Source: Gammaproteobacteria bacterium (GTDB taxonomy: Bacteria > Pseudomonadota > Gammaproteobacteria > Pseudomonadales > Azotimanducaceae). Taken from it: 42,259 nucleotides of DNA. Of this stretch, positions 35,660-42,259 are shown piece by piece. Both the position numbers and the translations under genes were made by a program. The notes under the pieces were generated by a model, which saw only the letters and a program-made list of their open reading frames with translations, was not told where the DNA came from and ran no database searches. Each line of letters begins with the position of its first letter. The first letter of the stretch is position 1. Location: positions 1-42,259 of the forward strand of contig VXLL01000024.1 in the NCBI GenBank assembly GCA_009841615.1, written 5' to 3'.

Positions 35660-38530
35660 TTGAAAGTACCGACATTGACCCACCCTAGTTCAAATATTTC
35701 CATTCGTGGTGCGCGAACTCACAATTTAAAAGACATTGATCTCGACATTCCTAGGGACAAACTCACTGTAATTACCGGTCTCTCTGGATCGGGGAAATCT
35801 TCTTTGGCGTTTGACACTTTGTACGCCGAAGGACAACGTCGGTATGTGGAATCACTGTCAGCATACGCACGGCAGTTTCTCTCGATGATGGACAAACCGG
35901 ACGTAGACCACATCGAGGGTCTCTCACCAGCTATCTCAATTGAACAAAAATCAACGTCTCACAATCCTCGTTCCACCGTAGGAACGATCACAGAGATCTA
36001 CGACTATCTTAGACTGCTGTTTGCGCGGGCGGGCGAACCACGATGTCCGACACACAATCTACCATTGACTGCACAGTCCATCAGTGAAATGGTGGACGCT
36101 GTCATGGATCTTCCTCCAGATTCTCGAATTATGGTATTAGCGCCAATTGTTTCCCAACGTAAAGGAGAACATGTCCATGTGTTTTCAGATCTGGTAGCAA
36201 ATGGTTTTGTCCGAGCGAGAGTAAACGGGTTAGTGACTACACTAGAACACCCTCCGGTTCTCGATCGATACAAGAAACATACGATTGAAGTCGTAGTTGA
36301 TCGCTTGGTCGTTCGCAAAGGGATCGAACAGAGGCTGGCAGAGTCGTTTGAGACAACTCTAAAACTTGCTGATGAAGTAGCGATAGTAGCGCCTATTGAT
36401 GAATCGTGGGAAGAACAGACTTTTTCTTCAAAGTTCGGTTGTTCTCAATGTTCCTACAGCATCAGCGAACTCGAACCAAGAATGTTCTCTTTCAATAGTC
36501 CTACAGGTGCGTGCACTGCTTGTGACGGTCTAGGTACGGAGGTCGAGTTTGATCCAGCGCTCGTGGTTGCGGACCCGCGTCTGAAACTCGCAGAAGGTGC
36601 TGTCATCGGTTGGGATCGATCAACGTCCTGGCAATGGGCAATCGTTGAAGCAGTGGCGCGCCGCTTGAAGTGTGAAATCGACCGACCATACAAACGGTTA
36701 CCGAAGAAGTTTAAGAACGTTTTGCTTTACGGTGCCCCCGAACCACTAGCAGTGCAATTTAGGGGCAAATCCCGCATGAGAACCCACAAAATACGATTTC
36801 GCGGCATTATCGGCACGATGCAACGTCGGTATCAACATACAACATCGCAAGAGGTACGAGAAAAACTACATCCTTTCATGAGCATCACTCATTGCTCGGG
36901 ATGTTTGGGTAGCCGATTGCGGGAGGAGTCGAGGCATGTATTTGTGAGTGGCTCTTCCATCGCGGATATAACCGCACTTTCGATCGAGCAAGCATTGACG
37001 TTCTTTGAAAGAATCGAGTTAGTCGGTCAACAAGCAGTAATCGCCGAAAAGGTACTCAAAGAAATTAAAGCAAGGCTACGGTTCTTAGTGAACGTAGGAT
37101 TGAACTATTTGACGCTAGATCGCGCGGCTAGCTCCTTGTCGGGCGGCGAAGCGCAACGCATCCGGCTGGCGAGCCAAATCGGTGCTGGATTAGTCGGAGT
37201 CATGTACATCCTTGATGAGCCGTCCATCGGACTCCACCAACGAGATAATGCCCGGCTTTTGTCGACATTGACTCACCTGCGCGACATTGGCAATACCGTG
37301 ATCGTGGTTGAACATGACGAAGAGGCAATTCGTACTGCTGACAACATTGTCGATATAGGCCCTCGAGCTGGGGTACATGGAGGTGAGATCGTGGTACAAG
37401 GGCCTTTACCAAAAGTTCTTCATGAAAGAAGATCGTTGACCGGGCAATTTCTAACTGGCCAACAATCGATCGAAATCCCTACTTCCCGAGCAAAATTTTC
37501 GAAGCAGAAGACCATCACAATCAACGGCGCGAAAGGAAATAACCTAAAAGAGGTCAATGTCGAAATTCCTATCGGTCTCCTAACTTGTGTGACTGGGGTC
37601 TCCGGTTCCGGAAAGTCCACTCTAGTCAACCACACGCTGTACCCAGTGGCCGCACGACAACTCAACGGCACTACAAGCGTTAGTGCGTTACCTCATAGTG
37701 AGATCAGAGGCTTATCAAACTTAGAAAAAGTGGTAAATATCGACCAAAGTCCTATAGGTAGGACACCAAGGTCTAATCCTGCAACCTACACGGGTCTTTT
37801 CACACCTATTCGTGAATTGTTTACCAAGACTAGCGAGGCCAGGATTCGCGGTTATAAACCAGGTCGTTTCAGTTTTAACGTAAAAGGTGGCCGCTGTGAG
37901 GCTTGCCGCGGCGACGGGTTAATTAAAGTAGAGATGCACTTTTTGGCCGATGTGTACGTTACCTGCGAAACCTGTGGCGGTAAGCGCTACAACCGTGAGA
38001 CGCTTGAAGTGAAATACAAGGGCAAAAACATTCACGAAGTGTTGGATATGACAATTGAAGAAGCCTACGAGTTCTTTCTTGCTATTCCTAACATAAAGCA
38101 AAAACTCCAAACGCTTTTGGACGTGGGACTATCTTATGTGCGACTAGGGCAGAGTGCAACCACACTTTCAGGCGGCGAAGCTCAGCGTGTCAAACTGTCT
38201 CGCGAACTGTCCAAGCGAGATCGAGGGAGAAATCTTTACATTCTCGACGAACCGACCACAGGTTTACATTTCCACGACATAAAACTGCTTTTAAGTGTTT
38301 TGACTCGACTCCGAGACCACGGAAATACTGTCGTAGTGATTGAGCACAACATGGACGTAATCAAAACCGCCGATTGGATCATTGATTTGGGACCCGAAGG
38401 AGGAGCACAAGGGGGCGAGATTGTGGCGACCGGTACGCCGGAAGTGATTAGTGGGTGTTCAGAGTCCCACACAAGCTCTTTTCTAAAGAGTGCTTTGATC
38501 CGCGCACAGACGTTGGCACAGACTGCTTGA
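35660..38530 (+). CDS. uvrA: Excinuclease ABC subunit A
   Basis: DNA-damage recognition ATPase of nucleotide excision repair, loading UvrB. The 956-residue protein begins at TTG and aligns with E. coli UvrA from [13 protein letters not shown] onward. It has two ABC ATPase modules: Walker A GLSGSGKS at 40-47 and GVSGSGKST near 646, with signature motifs [16 protein letters not shown] and [15 protein letters not shown]. Zinc modules are seen as CSQC...CTAC (about 261-290) and CEAC...CETC near 755-775. The length is slightly above the E. coli 940. Confidence 0.97.
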   Translation: MKVPTLTHPSSNISIRGARTHNLKDIDLDIPRDKLTVITGLSGSGKSSLAFDTLYAEGQRRYVESLSAYARQFLSMMDKPDVDHIEGLSPAISIEQKSTSHNPRSTVGTITEIYDYLRLLFARAGEPRCPTHNLPLTAQSISEMVDAVMDLPPDSRIMVLAPIVSQRKGEHVHVFSDLVANGFVRARVNGLVTTLEHPPVLDRYKKHTIEVVVDRLVVRKGIEQRLAESFETTLKLADEVAIVAPIDESWEEQTFSSKFGCSQCSYSISELEPRMFSFNSPTGACTACDGLGTEVEFDPALVVADPRLKLAEGAVIGWDRSTSWQWAIVEAVARRLKCEIDRPYKRLPKKFKNVLLYGAPEPLAVQFRGKSRMRTHKIRFRGIIGTMQRRYQHTTSQEVREKLHPFMSITHCSGCLGSRLREESRHVFVSGSSIADITALSIEQALTFFERIELVGQQAVIAEKVLKEIKARLRFLVNVGLNYLTLDRAASSLSGGEAQRIRLASQIGAGLVGVMYILDEPSIGLHQRDNARLLSTLTHLRDIGNTVIVVEHDEEAIRTADNIVDIGPRAGVHGGEIVVQGPLPKVLHERRSLTGQFLTGQQSIEIPTSRAKFSKQKTITINGAKGNNLKEVNVEIPIGLLTCVTGVSGSGKSTLVNHTLYPVAARQLNGTTSVSALPHSEIRGLSNLEKVVNIDQSPIGRTPRSNPATYTGLFTPIRELFTKTSEARIRGYKPGRFSFNVKGGRCEACRGDGLIKVEMHFLADVYVTCETCGGKRYNRETLEVKYKGKNIHEVLDMTIEEAYEFFLAIPNIKQKLQTLLDVGLSYVRLGQSATTLSGGEAQRVKLSRELSKRDRGRNLYILDEPTTGLHFHDIKLLLSVLTRLRDHGNTVVVIEHNMDVIKTADWIIDLGPEGGAQGGEIVATGTPEVISGCSESHTSSFLKSALIRAQTLAQTA

Positions 38531-38531
38531 T

Positions 38532-38549
38532 GCCTTCTAAATCGAAGGC
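38532..38549. terminator. Bidirectional hairpin between uvrA and rplQ
   Basis: GCCTTC-taaatc-GAAGGC is a perfect six-base stem located in the 18-base gap between the convergent uvrA and rplQ stops, touching the rplQ stop codon. No T-run follows in either direction, so termination would be weak. Confidence 0.4.
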
Positions 38550-38935
38550 TATTCGTCGTCCTCTTCGATTTCCTCTAAGGGTCGATCGACAAATTCGATA
38601 AAGCACACTGGGGCAGAATCACCTTTGCGGAATCCAGCCTTGGCAATTCGTGTGAATCCCCCCGGTCGCTCTAGATAACGTGGTCCGAGTTCAGTGAAAA
38701 GTTTCCCTACCGCGGCTTTGCTACGTAATTGTGCGAATACCAATCTTCGATTTGCAACTGTGTCCTCGCGTGCTCGGGTCACAAGTGGTTCGATGAACCG
38801 ACGCAATTCTTTAGCTTTGGGCACGGTCGTTTGAATTTGCTCATGTTCGATGAGTGACACGCACATATTCGCAAACATGCGTTTCCGGTGCGAAGATGTT
38901 CGATTAAGGTGTCTGCCGCTCTTTAAATGTCGCAT
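38549..38935 (-). CDS. rplQ: 50S ribosomal protein L17
   Basis: Last gene of the alpha operon. The 128-residue protein starts [21 protein letters not shown], the L17 hallmark, with the helical centre ([16 protein letters not shown], here [20 protein letters not shown]). A short acidic tail (EEIEEDDE) ends it. It follows rpoA with a 55-base gap. Confidence 0.97.
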   Translation of the reverse strand: MRHLKSGRHLNRTSSHRKRMFANMCVSLIEHEQIQTTVPKAKELRRFIEPLVTRAREDTVANRRLVFAQLRSKAAVGKLFTELGPRYLERPGGFTRIAKAGFRKGDSAPVCFIEFVDRPLEEIEEDDE

Positions 38936-38990
38936 AGGACGTCTCTGTTTTCAAATATCTCTTACGTTAATTTATCGAATTATTCTCAGA

Positions 38991-39962
38991 CTATGACTGA
39001 TGCTTCCATCCAGGAATAGTCATTCCCAAAGAGAGTCCACGAGAGGCAAGCTCTTCTTTGATCTCGGTGAGAGACTTTCGACCTAAATTGGGAGTACGAA
39101 AGAGGCTTTCTTCAGTCTGTTGCACTAATTCTCCAATGGATGCAATGTTCTCTCCCTTTAAGCAATTGATCGAACGAGTCTTCAAGTTTAACGCGTCTAT
39201 GGATTCGTATAAGAATGGATCGATATTCGTAGCTTCCTGAGCCTGAAAGACTTCCTTCAGCAAATCTGAATCAACGAAAGGTGCAAGCTGCTGGGTCAGA
39301 ATAGTTGCCGCATGTCGAACAGCTTCTTCTGGTCCGATCGTACCGTTTGATTCGAGTGTTAGGATCAATTTATCCATGTCGGTACGTTGTTCCACGCGCG
39401 TTTTCTCCACCTTGTAATCAACGCTCCGCATTGGGCTGTAGGATGCATCTAATCGTAACCGTCCAATGACTTTGTCTTCTTCGCTAATTGAGAGTTGATC
39501 TGCAGGCTGATATCCACGACCTCTAGCGACAACGGCGTCGATTCGAATCGATCCGTGCTCGTTCAAAGTACACAAATGATGTTCTGGATTGGCAACCTGA
39601 ATGTCATCCCCGTGGATGAAATCGCCAGCGGACACTTCTCCCGGACCCGTAGCCGATAGGCGCATCGAACTCTCGTCACGGCCATTGAGACGGACCGCGA
39701 CACCCTTGAGATTAAGACAGATATTCAACATATCTTCACGAACACCAGCTAACGTCGAGTACTCATGCAAAACGTTGTCGACGGTAACTTCTGTAATTGC
39801 CGCGCCCGGCATCGAAGACAACAGAATTCGTCGAAGTGCATTTCCGATCGTGTGGCCGTAACCACGCTCTAAAGGAGTGAGTACAACGCGTGCTCGCGTT
39901 GGACTGAGCGTTTCAATTTCTAGATCGCTTGCTTGCAATAGGTCTGTACCCATTGTGTTCAT
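38991..39962 (-). CDS. rpoA: RNA polymerase subunit alpha
   Basis: Assembly platform and promoter/activator contact of RNA polymerase. The 323-residue protein has the alpha-NTD ([22 protein letters not shown]) and alpha-CTD ([39 protein letters not shown]). Two ATG candidates are nine bases apart; the first is favoured by GGAGG twelve bases upstream. Confidence 0.98.
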   Translation of the reverse strand: MNTMGTDLLQASDLEIETLSPTRARVVLTPLERGYGHTIGNALRRILLSSMPGAAITEVTVDNVLHEYSTLAGVREDMLNICLNLKGVAVRLNGRDESSMRLSATGPGEVSAGDFIHGDDIQVANPEHHLCTLNEHGSIRIDAVVARGRGYQPADQLSISEEDKVIGRLRLDASYSPMRSVDYKVEKTRVEQRTDMDKLILTLESNGTIGPEEAVRHAATILTQQLAPFVDSDLLKEVFQAQEATNIDPFLYESIDALNLKTRSINCLKGENIASIGELVQQTEESLFRTPNLGRKSLTEIKEELASRGLSLGMTIPGWKHQS

Positions 39963-40003
39963 AGGTTAAATATTCCTCCGAGTATTCTGTGTAGACTGTG
40001 CTA

Positions 40004-40636
40004 TTACTTGGAATACAGTTCTACGATGAGATTTTCTTGAATCTCGCGTGGTAGTTCTTCTCTATCAGGTAAACGTTTAAAAACGCTGCTCTTATTTTCA
40101 GCATTAACTTCAATCCATTCAACATAACCACGCAAATTTGCGAGTTCCATCGCCATACCGATACGGTGCTGTTCGCGTTGCTTAGGACCGACAGAAATTT
40201 CATCGCCTGGCTGTACCTGATACGACGGTATATTTACCACAGCACCGTTCACTCTAACGGCTTTATGAGTCACCAGTTGTCTGGCCTCCGCGCGGGTGGA
40301 CCCGAATCCAGAACGATATACAACATTGTCCAATCGAGACTCTAACAGTAGTAGTAAATTTACACCAGTCGCACCCGATTGTTGGTCTGCTTTTTTATAG
40401 TAATTGCGAAACTGTTTTTCAAGGACACCATACAAGCGTCGTACTTTTTGTTTCTCGCGTAATTGAATTCCATAATCCGACATTCGGCCACCGCCGACGG
40501 CGCGACGTGCCCCCTGCTCTCCAGGAATTTTGTTTTCTTTACACTTCTCATCGAGAGGGCGGACACCGCTTTTCAGGTACAAGTCAGTACCTTCCCGGCG
40601 CGAGAGCTTCAATTTAGGTCCGGTATATCTTGCCAT
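40004..40636 (-). CDS. rpsD: 30S ribosomal protein S4
   Basis: Primary 16S rRNA binder and, in E. coli, the translational repressor of the alpha operon. The 210-residue protein has the usual N-terminus ([18 protein letters not shown]), the helical domain and an S4 RNA-binding domain ([34 protein letters not shown]). Zinc cysteines are absent, giving the zinc-free form. Ten bases separate it from rpsK. Confidence 0.98.
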   Translation of the reverse strand: MARYTGPKLKLSRREGTDLYLKSGVRPLDEKCKENKIPGEQGARRAVGGGRMSDYGIQLREKQKVRRLYGVLEKQFRNYYKKADQQSGATGVNLLLLLESRLDNVVYRSGFGSTRAEARQLVTHKAVRVNGAVVNIPSYQVQPGDEISVGPKQREQHRIGMAMELANLRGYVEWIEVNAENKSSVFKRLPDREELPREIQENLIVELYSK

Positions 40637-40646
40637 GCTAGATCCC

Positions 40647-41060
40647 TTATGGTCTCCGTTTCTTCGGAGGGCGACATCCGTTGTGAGGAATTGGTGTTAC
40701 GTCGGTTATGCTGTTGATCCGTAGTCCTCCGGCATGCATCGCTCGAATTGACGATTCTCTACCCGGACCAGGTCCTTTGACAAACACATCCACGCTCTTG
40801 AGTCCATGATTTTCGATCATATTCGTGGTTACACCCTCAGCCGCGGTTTGCGCAGCAAAGGCTGTACTCTTCCGAGTACCCTTGAATCCAGCAGCTCCAG
40901 CACTTGACCAACCGATAGTACGACCCTGACGATCCGTAAACGTAATAATGGTGTTGTTGTAAGACGAATGAATATGTGCGAGACCGTCGGTTACGATGCG
41001 TTTACCGCGTCGCCGTGCAGCTGCACTCTCTCTTGATCCTCTTTTTCCTTTTTCTGCCAT
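40647..41060 (-). CDS. rpsK: 30S ribosomal protein S11
   Basis: 137 residues; contains the conserved [23 protein letters not shown] segment, the [19 protein letters not shown] loop and [19 protein letters not shown] at the C-terminus. Located two bases after the rpsM stop. Confidence 0.98.
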   Translation of the reverse strand: MAEKGKRGSRESAAARRRGKRIVTDGLAHIHSSYNNTIITFTDRQGRTIGWSSAGAAGFKGTRKSTAFAAQTAAEGVTTNMIENHGLKSVDVFVKGPGPGRESSIRAMHAGGLRINSITDVTPIPHNGCRPPKKRRP

Positions 41061-41062
41061 GA

Positions 41063-41419
41063 TTACTTCTTGATGATTCTTCGTGGTCCCTTTCGGGTGC
41101 GCGCATTCGTTTGTGTCCTCTGTCCTCGGACAGGTAAATTCCGTCGATGGCGCAAACCTCGATAACAGCGCAAGTCCATAAGACGCTTAATGTTCATTGA
41201 ATTGATTCGACGAAGGTCACCCTCAACCGTTAACTCATCCACTGCAGTGCGCAGGCGATTCAGTTCGTCCTCGGATAAATCTTGAATCTTCTTATCCGGC
41301 TCAACGTTTGCGGTACCACACACCTTGCGAGCCGAACTACGTCCAATACCGAAGATGTAGGTTAACGATATTGCTGCGTGTTTATTGTCTGGGATATTTA
41401 CGCCAGAAAATCGTGCCAT
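41063..41419 (-). CDS. rpsM: 30S ribosomal protein S13
   Basis: 118 residues; starts [21 protein letters not shown] and continues with the [22 protein letters not shown] basic segment that contacts tRNA/16S rRNA, ending in KGPRR. First gene of the alpha operon in E. coli order; preceded by rpmJ five bases away. Confidence 0.98.
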   Translation of the reverse strand: MARFSGVNIPDNKHAAISLTYIFGIGRSSARKVCGTANVEPDKKIQDLSEDELNRLRTAVDELTVEGDLRRINSMNIKRLMDLRCYRGLRHRRNLPVRGQRTQTNARTRKGPRRIIKK

Positions 41420-41424
41420 ATGCT

Positions 41425-41541
41425 CTAACCTTGCCTCTGTTTATGTCTCGGTTCTGTTTTACAAATCACGTAGACGCGACCCTTGCGCCGCACAACTTTG
41501 CAGTTCCTACACATTCTTTTTACGGATGCTCGAACTTTCAT
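41425..41541 (-). CDS. rpmJ: 50S ribosomal protein L36
   Basis: A 38-residue gene between secY and rpsM. The product starts [20 protein letters not shown] and ends [17 protein letters not shown], with zinc ligands C11, C14, C27 and H33 all present, so it is the zinc-binding (C+) type. This location, last gene of the spc operon, is standard. Confidence 0.95.
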   Translation of the reverse strand: MKVRASVKRMCRNCKVVRRKGRVYVICKTEPRHKQRQG

Positions 41542-41567
41542 GATCTACCAAATACTCGACGACCAAC

Positions 41568-42259
41568 CTAGCGAGTTCGACGACTGTAATTGCGCAAATT
41601 CGATTTTTCCATCAGCTTTGCGTAATTGCTGGAGAGTAGGTGCGCTTGCACTTGAGACATGAAATCCATCGCGACAACAACCACAATCAGCAACGCGGTG
41701 CCACCTAATTGAAGTGGAATCGCAAAAGACGCACGCATGAGTTCGGGAAGTAAACACACCGATGTGACATACAAAGACCCAAAAATTGTTAATTTCGTGG
41801 TGATATCGTCGATGTGGTCCGCTGTTTGCTGACCTGGGCGTATACCTTGAATGTATGCTCCCTGCCGTTTTAAATTGTCTGCTAGTTCTTTGGGATCGCG
41901 CACAATTGCGGTGTAAAAGAAGCTAAAGAAAATAATCCCCGCCGCAAACAACAATATATACAGCGGTTGTCCAGGACTCAAAATCAATGAAATATCCTGC
42001 AAGAAGCCTAGGCCTTCGTTCTGCCCGAACCACTGGGACATAGAGGCCGGCGCAAGCAACAAACTTGAAGCAAATATTGCGGGAATGACCCCGGCCATAT
42101 TAATTTTGAAGGGGAGATGACTCGTCTGACCTTGCACCATCCGGCGACCTTGTTGGCGCTTTGCGTAGTGAATGGTGATGCGACGCTCACCCCTTTCGAC
42201 GAATACTACGAACCCAACTAATCCAATCGCCACGACCAAGATCACCAAGAGAACTGACA
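41568..42259 (-). CDS. secY: Protein translocase subunit SecY, C-terminal half (runs off window)
   Basis: Central channel of the Sec translocon. The last 230 codons are present, covering about the last five to six membrane helices; the N-terminal half lies beyond 42259, and the frame stays open to the window edge. Recognisable are VFVERGERRITIHYAKRQQGR, the FKINMAGVIPAIFASSLLL helix, and LKRQGAYIQGIRPG, the cytosolic loop needed for SecA and ribosome function. Confidence 0.95.
   Translation of the reverse strand, partial: SVLLVILVVAIGLVGFVVFVERGERRITIHYAKRQQGRRMVQGQTSHLPFKINMAGVIPAIFASSLLLAPASMSQWFGQNEGLGFLQDISLILSPGQPLYILLFAAGIIFFSFFYTAIVRDPKELADNLKRQGAYIQGIRPGQQTADHIDDITTKLTIFGSLYVTSVCLLPELMRASFAIPLQLGGTALLIVVVVAMDFMSQVQAHLLSSNYAKLMEKSNLRNYSRRTR

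Noticed and set aside
1..42259. Mobile elements, CRISPR arrays and phage or defence modules
   Set aside because: I looked for direct repeats with regular spacers, transposase or integrase motifs, and toxin-antitoxin or restriction genes, and saw none.

Overview
The window reads as chromosomal DNA of a gammaproteobacterium of roughly 45-50% G+C (estimated by eye). The evidence is a complex I (nuo) operon with a fused nuoCD gene, a clpB preceded by a heat-shock-type promoter, a syd gene (a family found in gammaproteobacteria), and the standard end of the spc operon followed by the alpha operon. I cannot name a genus. TTG start codons are unusually common.

Layout. 1-10082 (minus): nuoA-B-CD-E-F-G-H-I-J-K and the start of nuoL, tightly packed with 1- or 4-base overlaps. 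10421-12170 (plus): two small membrane proteins and a secreted alpha/beta hydrolase. 12561-13127 (plus): an orphan cupin-like protein behind a perfect extended -10 promoter. 13134-15761 (minus): clpB. 15762-16361: about 600 bases without a convincing gene, holding a perfect 16-base parS palindrome, which suggests an origin-proximal location. 16362-20139 (minus): NfeD and SPFH membrane proteins, then two adjacent acyl-CoA dehydrogenases. 20220-23212 (plus): glutamine-dependent NAD synthetase, a secreted metallo-beta-lactamase-fold protein that has lost its metal ligands, and a 37-residue ribosomal protein THX. 23256-24794: small hypothetical proteins and a TonB-like lipoprotein. 24819-30545 (minus): a likely five-gene operon encoding an MFS-acyltransferase fusion, a GNAT protein, RibH, a GH20 hexosaminidase and a sugar kinase-like phosphotransferase. 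30825-33071 (plus): a cell-envelope cassette of EF-hand protein, ECF sigma factor, probable anti-sigma factor and CpxP/Spy-like protein. 33088-33669: syd. 33670-35017: a gene-poor stretch with a lysine-rich secreted protein and a possible gene relic. 35018-38530: ogt (minus) and uvrA (plus), both repair genes. 38549-42259 (minus): secY (partial), rpmJ, rpsM, rpsK, rpsD, rpoA and rplQ.

Most of the window is conserved housekeeping. The items best worth a second look are the parS site with the surrounding non-coding block, the MBL-fold pseudoenzyme, the sigma/EF-hand/CpxP-like cassette, the GH20 gene whose homologous N-terminus lies upstream of any standard start codon, and the remnant beside ogt. 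I did not find a clearly new defence or mobile system: no transposase, integrase, CRISPR array or phage module is visible.
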